Origin: Bacteroidia bacterium
GTDB lineage: Bacteria > Bacteroidota > Bacteroidia > JADZBD01
DNA length: 64,000 bases
Assembly (NCBI GenBank): GCA_020054095.1
Contig: JAGVMA010000052.1
Span: 62,001-126,000 of the forward strand
Direction of reading: 5' to 3'
How positions within the stretch are numbered: position 1 is the first letter of the stretch; each line of letters begins with the position of its first letter. A program made the translations under genes and the position numbers. Below, in pieces: positions 1 to 8,930 of the stretch. The notes under the pieces were generated by a model. The model was given only the letters and a program-made list of their open reading frames with translations. It did not search any database and was not told the DNA's origin.

Positions 1-157
1 TGATTATTTAGGATAAGATTGAAAGAGTGTTATTTAAAAGGGAATTAAAAATAGAAAAACAAACCGAAAATAAAAAACATATTTCGCTTTTGTGGATAAT
101 TAATTTGAAGGTGATTTTGTGTTATTTGTTTTAAATTGCGAGAAATATCTCCAAACT

Positions 158-3100
158 ATGCTTTTTAGATTTATATTTTTATCTTTTACAATTTTCAAAT
201 ACGGCTTTGGACAAGAACCAGTTAAGCAATACCCAAAACCGATGAAAAAATTAATTGAGCGGATTACTCCTATTGGCGATACCATTATTGCCGAGTATAT
301 CAGTAACGAAAACTTTAACCAAGAATCAGCCATAAGTGAGCAACACAAGTATTACTCGCAATTTAATTTCACAACTCAAGAGCAATGGGATTCGCTTTAT
401 GCTACCAAAAATCCAAATGCTGTTTCTGCAAAAAAGATAAAAAGCCAAGGTGGCTGTAATCTAAATAAAATTGTATTCGGCTGGAATCCTTACTGGATAA
501 GCTCTTCACAATACAACAATTATGATTACTCACTGCTTAGTGATTTGAGTTTTTTCTCGTATGAAGTCAATGCGAATACCGGTGCCGCAAACACAACAAA
601 TGGTTGGATGACTAACGGTGCTGTTACAAATGCGCAAAACGCAGGGTGCCGAGTAAATTTATGTGCCACCCTCTTTGCCAATCACGCTACTTTTTTAAAC
701 AGCACGAGCGCTAAAAATAATTTTATCAGCACCATCATATCACTTGTGCAGCAACGCAATGGTAATGGCGTAAATATAGATTTTGAAGGAATGGCAGCAA
801 GCAACCGCAATGCATTTGCAGGTTTTATGGTTCAACTTGGCAATCAGTTGCACGCTGCTATTCCGGGTTCGCAATTATCTATCGCACTACCATCGGTTGA
901 TTGGGGAAATGTAATGGATGTGCAAACGATGGGCTCGGCAGTAGACTTGTTTTTAATAATGGGCTACGATTATTACTGGCGCGGAAGTTCAAACGCTGGT
1001 CCTGTTTCGCCACTAAATCATGGCAATTTTTGGAACGGAATAGATTGCAGCCGTTCAATAGTTTATTATTTGGATGCAGGCGTGCCGGCAAATAAATTAG
1101 CGCTTGGCGTGCCGTATTACGGATATGATTGGCCCACAACAAGTAATGCTTTAAACTCAACCACCACCGGGCAAGGCACATCCGTGGTATATTATAATGC
1201 AATACCCAATTCGCAAAACTATGGCCGAATATGGGATGTAGCATCATCTACACCACATTACACTTATAACAGCAGCGGCTGGCGACAATGTTTCTATGAT
1301 GATGAGCAAAGTTTGACCTCTAAATACGAACGAGTAAATTTTTTAAACCTTGCCGGAATAGGAATTTGGGCATTGGGTTATGATGATGGCTATGTGGCCT
1401 GCTGGGATGCAATAAAAAATAATTTTACCAATTGTGCAGCACCACAACCCTGCTCTGATACCATTACCGATATTGGCGGTCCCGGTGATTATTATGATGA
1501 TGAAAATTGGACCTATACCATTGCTCCCCAAGGAGCGCAACAAGTTACGCTCAGTTTCAGCAGTTTTGATTTAGAAACAAATTATGATTTTCTTTACGTC
1601 TATGATGGGCCAACTATTACAAGTCCGCTGATTGGAACTTATACGGGCAATACAAATCCAGGAACATTAACCGCCACAAGCGGACAAATGACTTTGCGAT
1701 TTACATCAGATGGAAACACAACAAACCAGGGCTGGACTGCTGTTTGGAATTGCATTAGCGATAACATTTCGCCTACTACTGCCATTAATACTTTAGGTAC
1801 ATGGCAAACAGCAAACTTTAACGCATACTTTAACGATCAAGATAACCAGAACGGCAGCGGTGTTGAAAAAGCATTTTATCAGGTGATAGATTATGATGGT
1901 GCCGATTGGCGTGCAAATAATACACAGGGTTTTTTTTACGACAATTTTGATTTAATTACGATTAACAGCGAGTGGACATCCGTTACAGGAACTTGGGCAA
2001 TTAGTAATCAGGTTTTAGAGCAATCTGACCAAAATTTAAGCAATACCAACATTTATGCTTCGCTTACCCAAAACCTATCCAATAAATATTTATACAAATG
2101 GAACGGAAAAATAGATGGCACGAGCAATAACCGCAGAGCCGGCTTTCACTTCTTTTCAGATAATGGAAATTTAACCAACAGAGGTAATTCTTACTTTGTT
2201 TGGTTCAGGTTAGACCAAGGCACTTGCGAGTTTTACAAAGTAGTAAACGATATTTTCACTCTACAACAAAGCGTACCTATGACAATAGTGGCTAACCAAT
2301 GGTACGAATACAAAGTGATTTACGATAGAATTACAGGTGAAATTCAAGTGTATCAGGACAACACCTATATTGGCGCATGGGCAGATACATCGCCTTATAA
2401 TAATGGACAATATATTTCTTTTCGCAGCGGTAATTGCAATTGGCAAGTTAACGACTTGCGTATTTACCGCTCACGTGCTACAAATGCTGTAAGTACAATT
2501 TCAGTTGGCAATTGTGCATCATGTATGATTCGTTATCAAAACCAAAACCCCATTTCTCCATCGGGTAAACTATGTTCAATCGTTCGCGATTCAGCCAATA
2601 ATTTCTCAACCGTTTACACGCATGATGTAAATATAGATTGGACTCCGCCTGATAGTGTTTTGGTTTTTGACGGCACCATTACTGATATTGATACCATCTA
2701 TAACAACAATACGCAATACGACTTGTTTTACACAGTTTCCCAAGATTCAAATTCGGGTTTAGCGCAATACTATTATGCCATAGGCACTTCGCCCAATGCA
2801 GCAGATGTGGTTAACTGGACTACAAATCAGTTAAACTTAAATACACAGATTACATCTTTAAACTTGAATTACAACCAAGTATATTACGCATCAGTTAAAT
2901 CTGAAAATGCTGCCGGATTAATATCAAACAGTACATCGTCAGATGGATGTATAATCCTGAACAATTCGGCCATAAACGAAAATAATTTTGATTACGGTTT
3001 GAACTTATTTCCCAATCCTTCAAATGGGAACAGTACACTTCATTTATTTTTAAAAAGTAAGACTAATTTGAGCATCATTTTAACCGATGCGCTCGGGCGA

Positions 3101-3250
3101 AAAATTGCGACACTTGCCGATACAAATGATGCAATGGGCGAATACACTTTAAACATTAACACAAAGCAATTAAATTTGAAAGAAGGAGTCTATTTCATAA
3201 CAATTAGCACAAACAAAACACAATCAATTAAACTAATTATAACTTACTGA
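158..3250 (+). CDS. Secreted GH18-type glycoside hydrolase with CUB domain and T9SS sorting signal
   Basis: The protein is probably a secreted or surface glycosidase acting on chitin or peptidoglycan-like glycans. I start it at the ATG at 158, which gives a hydrophobic signal sequence; a GTG at 119 would add 13 polar residues. A GH18 barrel runs from about residue 100 to 420. Its catalytic stretch GVNIDFEG places the acid/base Glu at about 210, the form seen in YaaH/SleL-like GH18 enzymes. A CUB domain (about 430-535) follows, starting CSDTITDIGGPGDYYDDENW. A laminin-G-like segment (about 590-780) and a FN3-like segment come next. The last 80 or so residues (LFPNPSNG...GVYFITI) are a T9SS type A sorting domain. 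The next gene starts 1 bp downstream. The fold calls are firm; the substrate is inferred. Confidence 0.85.
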   Translation: MLFRFIFLSFTIFKYGFGQEPVKQYPKPMKKLIERITPIGDTIIAEYISNENFNQESAISEQHKYYSQFNFTTQEQWDSLYATKNPNAVSAKKIKSQGGCNLNKIVFGWNPYWISSSQYNNYDYSLLSDLSFFSYEVNANTGAANTTNGWMTNGAVTNAQNAGCRVNLCATLFANHATFLNSTSAKNNFISTIISLVQQRNGNGVNIDFEGMAASNRNAFAGFMVQLGNQLHAAIPGSQLSIALPSVDWGNVMDVQTMGSAVDLFLIMGYDYYWRGSSNAGPVSPLNHGNFWNGIDCSRSIVYYLDAGVPANKLALGVPYYGYDWPTTSNALNSTTTGQGTSVVYYNAIPNSQNYGRIWDVASSTPHYTYNSSGWRQCFYDDEQSLTSKYERVNFLNLAGIGIWALGYDDGYVACWDAIKNNFTNCAAPQPCSDTITDIGGPGDYYDDENWTYTIAPQGAQQVTLSFSSFDLETNYDFLYVYDGPTITSPLIGTYTGNTNPGTLTATSGQMTLRFTSDGNTTNQGWTAVWNCISDNISPTTAINTLGTWQTANFNAYFNDQDNQNGSGVEKAFYQVIDYDGADWRANNTQGFFYDNFDLITINSEWTSVTGTWAISNQVLEQSDQNLSNTNIYASLTQNLSNKYLYKWNGKIDGTSNNRRAGFHFFSDNGNLTNRGNSYFVWFRLDQGTCEFYKVVNDIFTLQQSVPMTIVANQWYEYKVIYDRITGEIQVYQDNTYIGAWADTSPYNNGQYISFRSGNCNWQVNDLRIYRSRATNAVSTISVGNCASCMIRYQNQNPISPSGKLCSIVRDSANNFSTVYTHDVNIDWTPPDSVLVFDGTITDIDTIYNNNTQYDLFYTVSQDSNSGLAQYYYAIGTSPNAADVVNWTTNQLNLNTQITSLNLNYNQVYYASVKSENAAGLISNSTSSDGCIILNNSAINENNFDYGLNLFPNPSNGNSTLHLFLKSKTNLSIILTDALGRKIATLADTNDAMGEYTLNINTKQLNLKEGVYFITISTNKTQSIKLIITY

Positions 3251-3251
3251 T

Positions 3252-4469
3252 ATGATTACAAAACTACTGCCCGCAATAATTTTAGCTTTTACATTTTTTA
3301 CTGCTAACGCTCAATGGACATCACAACAATCAGGCATCACCACCGAGTTACGCTCCGTTTATTTTGCTGATGAATTAAAGGGCTGGGCTGTGGGCATAAA
3401 TGGCGTAATACGTTATACCACAAATGGCGGTAGCACTATTTGGACATCACAAATGTCAACCACCACACTCAATTTAAACTGCATTATGTTTTTATCGAAC
3501 GGAACTACTGGCTGGCTTTGTGGCGATGGTGGCACCATTGTAAAAACCACTAACAGTGGAACGCTGTGGACTGCGCAAACAAGTGGCAGTAGCCAAAATT
3601 TACAATCAATTTATTTTACAGATGCTAACAACGGCTGGGCTGTAGGGCAAAGCGGAACCATACTTTACACCTCAAACGGTGGCACTAATTGGTCTGCCCA
3701 AACAAGCGGCACCACACAAAATTTATACTCAGTACAAATGACATCATCAACCACCGGCTATGCCTGCGGAAGCAATGGCGTTTTTCTTAAAACTACCAAT
3801 GGCGGAACCTCATGGACATTGCAATCCACAAGTGTTAATGATACATTAAAAACGCTTCATTTCCCCTCTGCGGCCAATGGCCATGTGTTTGGCTCGGCTG
3901 GTGTTGGCAAGTTTACCGATGGCAATGGAACATTTACAAACGCAAAACCAAACAATAACAAATCAATCAATGGCACTCATTTTCCTAACGATACAATGGG
4001 TTGGGTTGTTGGCGATTCAGGAAAAATTTATAAAACCATAAACAATGGCAGCAGTTGGGTAATGCAAACATCGTTAACTACACTAAGTTTAAAGTCGGTT
4101 TATTTCCCAAGTGATACGGTGGGTTACGCAGTTGGCAGAAATGGAATCATCAGAAAATTGGTTTTCAACTTACCTAATTCCGGATTGAGTATAGGCGACT
4201 ATAATTTCGATCCATTAGAAATGAGTATTTACCCAAATCCGGCAAACGAAAACACTGTGCTCACCATTAATGCTAAGCTACAAGGCAATTGCTTCATAAA
4301 AATTTACGACATAACCGGAAAAGAAATTGCAACCATCACCAAACAACTTATTAAAGGCAGTAACCTATTAGCCATTTTCGATTATATTGCCAATATTGAA
4401 AAAGGTATTTACTTTGTATCTGCTACGCTTGCAAATGCCACCGGCACTAAAAAACTAATTGTTAAATAA
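3252..4469 (+). CDS. Secreted Ycf48/BNR-like beta-propeller with T9SS type A sorting domain
   Basis: A signal peptide (ending TANAQ) precedes about seven repeats. Each carries a GWAVG-type strand followed by a TTNGGTSW-type turn, as in Ycf48-like photosystem assembly proteins and BNR propellers. The C-terminal 80 or so residues (IYPNPANEN...GIYFVSA...KKLIVK) are a T9SS type A sorting domain, so the protein should be exported and anchored on the surface or released. It starts 1 bp after the GH18 gene and is followed 5 bp later by the PepSY-like gene, so the three are likely co-transcribed. No catalytic residues are recognisable. It probably acts as a binding or scaffold protein, which is inference. 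Confidence 0.85.
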   Translation: MITKLLPAIILAFTFFTANAQWTSQQSGITTELRSVYFADELKGWAVGINGVIRYTTNGGSTIWTSQMSTTTLNLNCIMFLSNGTTGWLCGDGGTIVKTTNSGTLWTAQTSGSSQNLQSIYFTDANNGWAVGQSGTILYTSNGGTNWSAQTSGTTQNLYSVQMTSSTTGYACGSNGVFLKTTNGGTSWTLQSTSVNDTLKTLHFPSAANGHVFGSAGVGKFTDGNGTFTNAKPNNNKSINGTHFPNDTMGWVVGDSGKIYKTINNGSSWVMQTSLTTLSLKSVYFPSDTVGYAVGRNGIIRKLVFNLPNSGLSIGDYNFDPLEMSIYPNPANENTVLTINAKLQGNCFIKIYDITGKEIATITKQLIKGSNLLAIFDYIANIEKGIYFVSATLANATGTKKLIVK

Positions 4470-4474
4470 CCGTT

Positions 4475-4960
4475 ATGCTACACAAATTAATTTTCCCATT
4501 AATGCTTATTGCAGGATCAATTAGCGCACAAGAAATTGCACCCAAAGATGTTCCGGCACCCGTGTTTGCTAAATTCAATGCTTTTTATGGCGATGCAAAA
4601 AAAGTGAAATGGGAAAAAGAAAACGAGCGCTACGAAGCTTCGTTTAAAGATGCCGCAAAAAAGAAAATGAGTATCACTTTTAATGCCGATGGAAATATTT
4701 ATGAAAAAGAATGGGAAGTGAAAAAGAAAGAATTGCCCAAAACAATTGCCGATAGTTTGATGAAAAAATTTCCGGCAGCTAAAATTTTAGAAATAGAAAA
4801 AATTGACCGTAGCGGCCTTGTTTTATTTGAAATAGAAACTGCTATTGAAGAAAACAAAATAAAAAAAGGTTACGCCATTTGCTTTACCGAAGACGGTAAG
4901 CTTTATACGAAAGAAGAAATAAAGCTCGAAAACAAAAAAAACAATAAGCCGAAGGCGTAG
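4475..4960 (+). CDS. PepSY-like periplasmic protein
   Basis: This is a small exported protein with a signal peptide ending SISAQ. The rest is rich in Lys and Glu and holds two copies of the PepSY-like/BLIP-like unit common in Bacteroidota. Each copy has a 'VPAPVFAKF' or 'IADSLMKKFP' helix followed by a strand pair of the type VKWEKENERYEASF or LFEIETA. Members are periplasmic and their ligand is unknown. It is the last gene of the run from 158 and ends 1 bp short of the convergent ABC transporter gene. The family assignment is fairly secure; the function is not known. Confidence 0.75.
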   Translation: MLHKLIFPLMLIAGSISAQEIAPKDVPAPVFAKFNAFYGDAKKVKWEKENERYEASFKDAAKKKMSITFNADGNIYEKEWEVKKKELPKTIADSLMKKFPAAKILEIEKIDRSGLVLFEIETAIEENKIKKGYAICFTEDGKLYTKEEIKLENKKNNKPKA

Positions 4961-4961
4961 G

Positions 4962-6722
4962 TTAATTTACTTCCAGCGCTTGCTTTTGGTAAAGTTCGTA
5001 ATAACTGCCATGCTTTTTCATAAGTTCGTTGTGGTTACCTTGTTCAATAATTTTTCCGGCATCAAGTACAATTATACTATCGGCATTTTTAACCGATGAA
5101 ACTCGGTGGCTGATGATGATGCATGTTTTATTCAGCATTATTCGTTTAAGGTTATTCAAAATTTCCTCTTCCGTTTCGGTGTCAACTGCCGATAGGCAAT
5201 CGTCAAAAATTAAAATGCTTGGCTCGTGAATAATTGCACGGGCAATAGAAATTCGCTGTTTTTGTCCGCCCGATAATGTGATTCCGCGCTCGCCCACCAT
5301 CGTTTCAAACCCATCGGTGAAAGACTTAATATTATCGTAGATGGCGGCATCTTTTGCTGCCTGTTTCACAACAGCTTCGGTAACTTTAGTTTTATTAATT
5401 GAAAACGAAATATTGTTTGCAATCGTTTCAGAAAATAAAAAAACTTCTTGTGGAACATAACCAATTTGCGAACGCAACGATGCTAACGAGTGTTGCCTTA
5501 TGTCTTTTTCATCAATGCAAATAGAACCGGAATTAGCATCATAAAGGCGCACCAATAAATTAGCAAGCGTAGATTTTCCGCTGCCCGTTTTTCCTATAAT
5601 AGCTAATGATTGACCTTTATTAAGTGTGAACGAAATATTTTGCAGTGCGTTAATTCCGGAATCGGGATAAGTGAACGATACATTCTTAAATTCAATTTTG
5701 CCTTCTATTTCAGCAGCAGTACTATTTGGTTTCGAGTAAATTTCGGGCTGAGTATTTAAAAATTCATTAATGCGCTGTTGTGATGCTGCTGCACGTTGAA
5801 TAAGAGATGTAACCCAACCAAGTGATGCAATAGGCCATGTTAACCTATTGATGTACAATATAAACTCGGCTACGTTGCCCATTGTAATATTCCCGTTTAT
5901 GGCCTCGATACCGCCAATGTAAATAGTAAGCAAAGTGCTTAAGCCGATGAGCGTAATCATAAAGGGCTGAAATAAAGCCTCTGTTTTTACAAGCGATAAA
6001 TTTACTGAGCGATATTCGCTCGATTCATCAGCAAAATTTTTAGCGTTATCATTTTCTTTTGCATACGATTTTAAAACTCGTATTCCTGAAAATGCTTCTT
6101 GTGACAAGGTGGACAGATAGGACTGCTGCCGCTGAACTTTTGTACTTTTCTTATTGATAACATCGCTCACTTTATATATGCTAAACGCCAAAACAGGTAA
6201 TGGCAAAAGCGCATAGAGAGTTAGTTTAACATCCACACTAAGCATCACAATTATTGTCAACACAAAAGTACCGAGCGTATTTACAATGTACATAATAGCA
6301 GGGCCAATATACATTCGCACACGGCTTACGTCCTCACTTATTCTGTTCATTAAATCGCCTGTATTGTTACGCTTGTAAAAATTCAAATCAAGTTTTTGAT
6401 AATGTGCATATATTTCATTTTTTAAATCGTATTCTATCAGTCGCGACATTACAATAATGGTTTGGCGCATAAAAAACATAAACAAACCCATGAGAGCTGC
6501 TGTGCCAATTATGAGCAAACCATAGTACAACATTTTGTCGCTTATGCTCACGCTATCAATGTTTTCGTTAGCGCGATTAGTTACCACGTAATCTACTGCT
6601 AAGCGCACATACTTAATTGAATCAACAGCAAAGTAATTTGACAACCCAACAAATAAAATACCGAGCAGCAACCTAACCTTGTATTTAAAGAAAAATTTAT
6701 TGAGATAACTGAGTGATTTCAA
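4962..6722 (-). CDS. ABC exporter, fused permease and ATPase
   Basis: This is a full-length type IV ABC exporter half-transporter of 586 residues, likely moving lipids, drugs or peptides out across the inner membrane. Residues 1-320 hold six membrane helices. The ATPase has Walker A GKTGSGKST near 375, signature LSGGQKQRISIARA near 480 and H-loop SHR. Walker B reads LIFDDCLSAVD near 505, so the usual catalytic Glu after the Walker B Asp is Asp. That substitution marks the degenerate site in YheI/MdlA-type subunits of heterodimeric exporters, but no partner gene is adjacent. It is divergent from leucine dehydrogenase. The substrate cannot be named. Confidence 0.9.
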   Translation of the reverse strand: MKSLSYLNKFFFKYKVRLLLGILFVGLSNYFAVDSIKYVRLAVDYVVTNRANENIDSVSISDKMLYYGLLIIGTAALMGLFMFFMRQTIIVMSRLIEYDLKNEIYAHYQKLDLNFYKRNNTGDLMNRISEDVSRVRMYIGPAIMYIVNTLGTFVLTIIVMLSVDVKLTLYALLPLPVLAFSIYKVSDVINKKSTKVQRQQSYLSTLSQEAFSGIRVLKSYAKENDNAKNFADESSEYRSVNLSLVKTEALFQPFMITLIGLSTLLTIYIGGIEAINGNITMGNVAEFILYINRLTWPIASLGWVTSLIQRAAASQQRINEFLNTQPEIYSKPNSTAAEIEGKIEFKNVSFTYPDSGINALQNISFTLNKGQSLAIIGKTGSGKSTLANLLVRLYDANSGSICIDEKDIRQHSLASLRSQIGYVPQEVFLFSETIANNISFSINKTKVTEAVVKQAAKDAAIYDNIKSFTDGFETMVGERGITLSGGQKQRISIARAIIHEPSILIFDDCLSAVDTETEEEILNNLKRIMLNKTCIIISHRVSSVKNADSIIVLDAGKIIEQGNHNELMKKHGSYYELYQKQALEVN

Positions 6723-6769
6723 TACTAAAAACTTTTGAAATTAAGCGTTTATAAACTTATTAAATGGTA

Positions 6770-6798
6770 TTGCTACAATAAAAATTCCCATAATTTTG
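6770..6798 (+). promoter_or_regulatory. Predicted sigma-A promoter for leucine dehydrogenase
   Basis: The -7 element TAATTTTG (6791-6798) matches the Bacteroidota consensus TAnnTTTG, and a TTG lies 18 bp upstream. This leaves a leader of about 50 nt before the ATG at 6859. Confidence 0.5.
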
Positions 6799-6858
6799 TC
6801 GCGCCTCAAAAGTAGGTAAATAATACAAAGCATAATATTTTCCTTAATCATAAATAAC

Positions 6859-7938
6859 ATGGAAATTAGCACGAGTACTTTAACAGCAGAAAATCCGGTG
6901 ATTGCCAACATGGGCATTTTTAACCACGAACAATTGGTTTTTTGCAACGATAACGAAACAGGATTAAAAGCAATTATTGGCATACATAACACAGTGCTTG
7001 GCCCCAGCTTAGGCGGCACACGCATGTGGAAATACAATAACGAAACCGAAGCAATACGCGATGTATTGCGCCTATCGCGCGGAATGACTTACAAAGCATC
7101 CGTAGCCGGATTAAACTTGGGAGGCGGCAAAGCTGTTATTATAGGCGATAGCAAAAAAGATAAAAACGAAAAATTCATGCGCAAGTTCGGGCAGTTTGTT
7201 AATTCGCTTGGCGGAAAATACATTACAGCCGAAGATGTGGGAATTGGCACCCAAGATATGGAATGGGTTAACAAAGAAACAAAACACGTTACCGGTTTGC
7301 CCGGAAAAAGTGGCGACCCATCGCCTGTTACTGCTTACGGTGTTTATCATGCGATGAAAGCATCTGCAAATGAACGCTGGGGAAACGATAGCTTGGCAGG
7401 AAAAAAGGTGATGGTGCAAGGCATAGGTCATGTAGGCGAATATTTGGTAAAATATTTAACAGATGAGGGCGCGATAGTATTTATAAGTGATATTAATGAA
7501 GAGCGACTTGCTGCTGTGAGCAAAACATACAAAGCCGAAGTGATAGCGCTTAACAATGTGTATGATATTGAGATGGATATTTACGCTCCGTGCGCATTGG
7601 GTGCAACGGTTAATAACGATACGCTTAACCGCTTAAAGTGCAGTATAATTTGTGGCGCTGCTAATAATCAACTTGCCGATGAAAAAACACACGGTGTTGA
7701 AGTACTTAAAAAGGGAATTATATATGCTCCGGATTATGTTGTGAATGCCGGTGGCTTGATTAATGTATCAACCGAAATAAGCGGAATGAGTACTGATGAA
7801 GCAATGAAATTGGCACAAAATATTTACAACACCACATTAAATATCTTTAAAGTAGCTAAAGAAAAAAATATACCTACTTATGCCGCAGCAAACCAAATTG
7901 CTGAAAAGCGCATTGCCGATACATTATCAAAAAAATAA
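6859..7938 (+). CDS. Leucine dehydrogenase (Glu/Leu/Phe/Val dehydrogenase family)
   Basis: It catalyses NAD-dependent reversible oxidative deamination of branched-chain amino acids in the cytoplasm. Its 359 residues match the leucine dehydrogenase subfamily. The substrate-binding part has GPSLGGTRMW and LNLGGGKAVI, with the catalytic Lys region near 90. A TAEDVGIGTQDM block follows, then a Rossmann domain with VQGIGHVGEYL near 190-200. The C-terminal part contains VNAGGLINVS. NusB starts 11 bp downstream, so the two are probably co-transcribed. An HMG-CoA lyase elsewhere in the window would fit leucine catabolism. Leu over Val or Phe preference is by family likeness only. Confidence 0.9.
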   Translation: MEISTSTLTAENPVIANMGIFNHEQLVFCNDNETGLKAIIGIHNTVLGPSLGGTRMWKYNNETEAIRDVLRLSRGMTYKASVAGLNLGGGKAVIIGDSKKDKNEKFMRKFGQFVNSLGGKYITAEDVGIGTQDMEWVNKETKHVTGLPGKSGDPSPVTAYGVYHAMKASANERWGNDSLAGKKVMVQGIGHVGEYLVKYLTDEGAIVFISDINEERLAAVSKTYKAEVIALNNVYDIEMDIYAPCALGATVNNDTLNRLKCSIICGAANNQLADEKTHGVEVLKKGIIYAPDYVVNAGGLINVSTEISGMSTDEAMKLAQNIYNTTLNIFKVAKEKNIPTYAAANQIAEKRIADTLSKK

Positions 7939-7949
7939 AACAAAAACAG

Positions 7950-8897
7950 ATGCTAAGCCGCAGATATTTAAGAATAAAAGTGATGCAAGGATTGTATGCT
8001 TACTTCCAGGCAGATGATGCAGAAATATCGAGAGGAGAAAAAGAAATGTTTGTGGCTATTGATAAAATAAATGAACTGTACCACTATTTACTTTCATTAC
8101 TACCTGAAATAAAATTTAATGCAGTTAGGTTAATTGAAGAATCGAAAGCAAAACGATTACCAACTAAAGAGGACTTAAACCCAAACATTAGATTCATTTC
8201 TAATCCGGTTTTTAAATTACTAGAAAGCAACAAAGCGCTCACACATTACTGCACAAAGCAAAAATTAAGCTGGCAAAACGAAGGTGAGTTGACACGGAAA
8301 TTATTTGCTCAAATACGCGCAGCCAAAGAATACACCGATTACTTGGCAAAAGACTTAACAACATTTGCCGATGACAAAAATTTTGTAGCCGAAATTTACC
8401 GCAATTACATTTCCACATCCGAACTGTTAGAACAATACTTAGAAGACCGCAGTATTTTTTGGGCCGATGATTTTGATTATGTGAACTCAATGGTTTTAAA
8501 AACAGTTGAAAGCATAAACGCAACTGATAACGAAAACACAGCACTATTACCGCTTTACAAAAACAAAGAAGAAGACACCTCTTTTATGGTTGACCTTTTC
8601 AGGAAAACTATTTTACACGATGATGAAAATCAAAAAATTATTGCTGAAAAAGTAAAAAACTGGGAAGTGGATCGCATTGCAATGATGGACATTTTATTGA
8701 TGAAAATGGCTGTAACCGAGCTCATGTACTTCCCTACTGTTCCGGTAAAAGTTACACTCAATGAGTACATCGAAATTTCTAAATTCTTCAGTACACCTAA
8801 AAGCAAAATGTTTATCAATGGTATTCTTGATAAAATAGTACAAGAATTTAAAGCAAACGGCAAAATAGCAAAAACCGGACGTGGACTAATGGAGTAA
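7950..8897 (+). CDS. nusB: Transcription antitermination factor NusB
   Basis: NusB binds boxA RNA with NusE (S10) in rRNA antitermination complexes. This is the long Bacteroidota form of 315 residues, with an N-terminal extension of about 180 residues before the canonical NusB helical domain. The N-terminus is typical (LSRRYLRIKVMQGLYAYFQ). The C-terminal domain holds the family-typical run WEVDRIAMMDILLMKMAVTE followed by KVTLNEYIEISKFFSTPKS. It lies 11 bp after leucine dehydrogenase and 33 bp before uvrB. Confidence 0.95.
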   Translation: MLSRRYLRIKVMQGLYAYFQADDAEISRGEKEMFVAIDKINELYHYLLSLLPEIKFNAVRLIEESKAKRLPTKEDLNPNIRFISNPVFKLLESNKALTHYCTKQKLSWQNEGELTRKLFAQIRAAKEYTDYLAKDLTTFADDKNFVAEIYRNYISTSELLEQYLEDRSIFWADDFDYVNSMVLKTVESINATDNENTALLPLYKNKEEDTSFMVDLFRKTILHDDENQKIIAEKVKNWEVDRIAMMDILLMKMAVTELMYFPTVPVKVTLNEYIEISKFFSTPKSKMFINGILDKIVQEFKANGKIAKTGRGLME

Positions 8898-8930
8898 TTA
8901 TTACCTTAGTTTCTGCTAACATTCTAAATT

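Noticed and set aside
1-157. A gene end or RNA gene at the left edge
   Set aside because: The stretch is very AT-rich with no open frame on the plus strand continuing from outside that I can support, and no hairpin with a T run.
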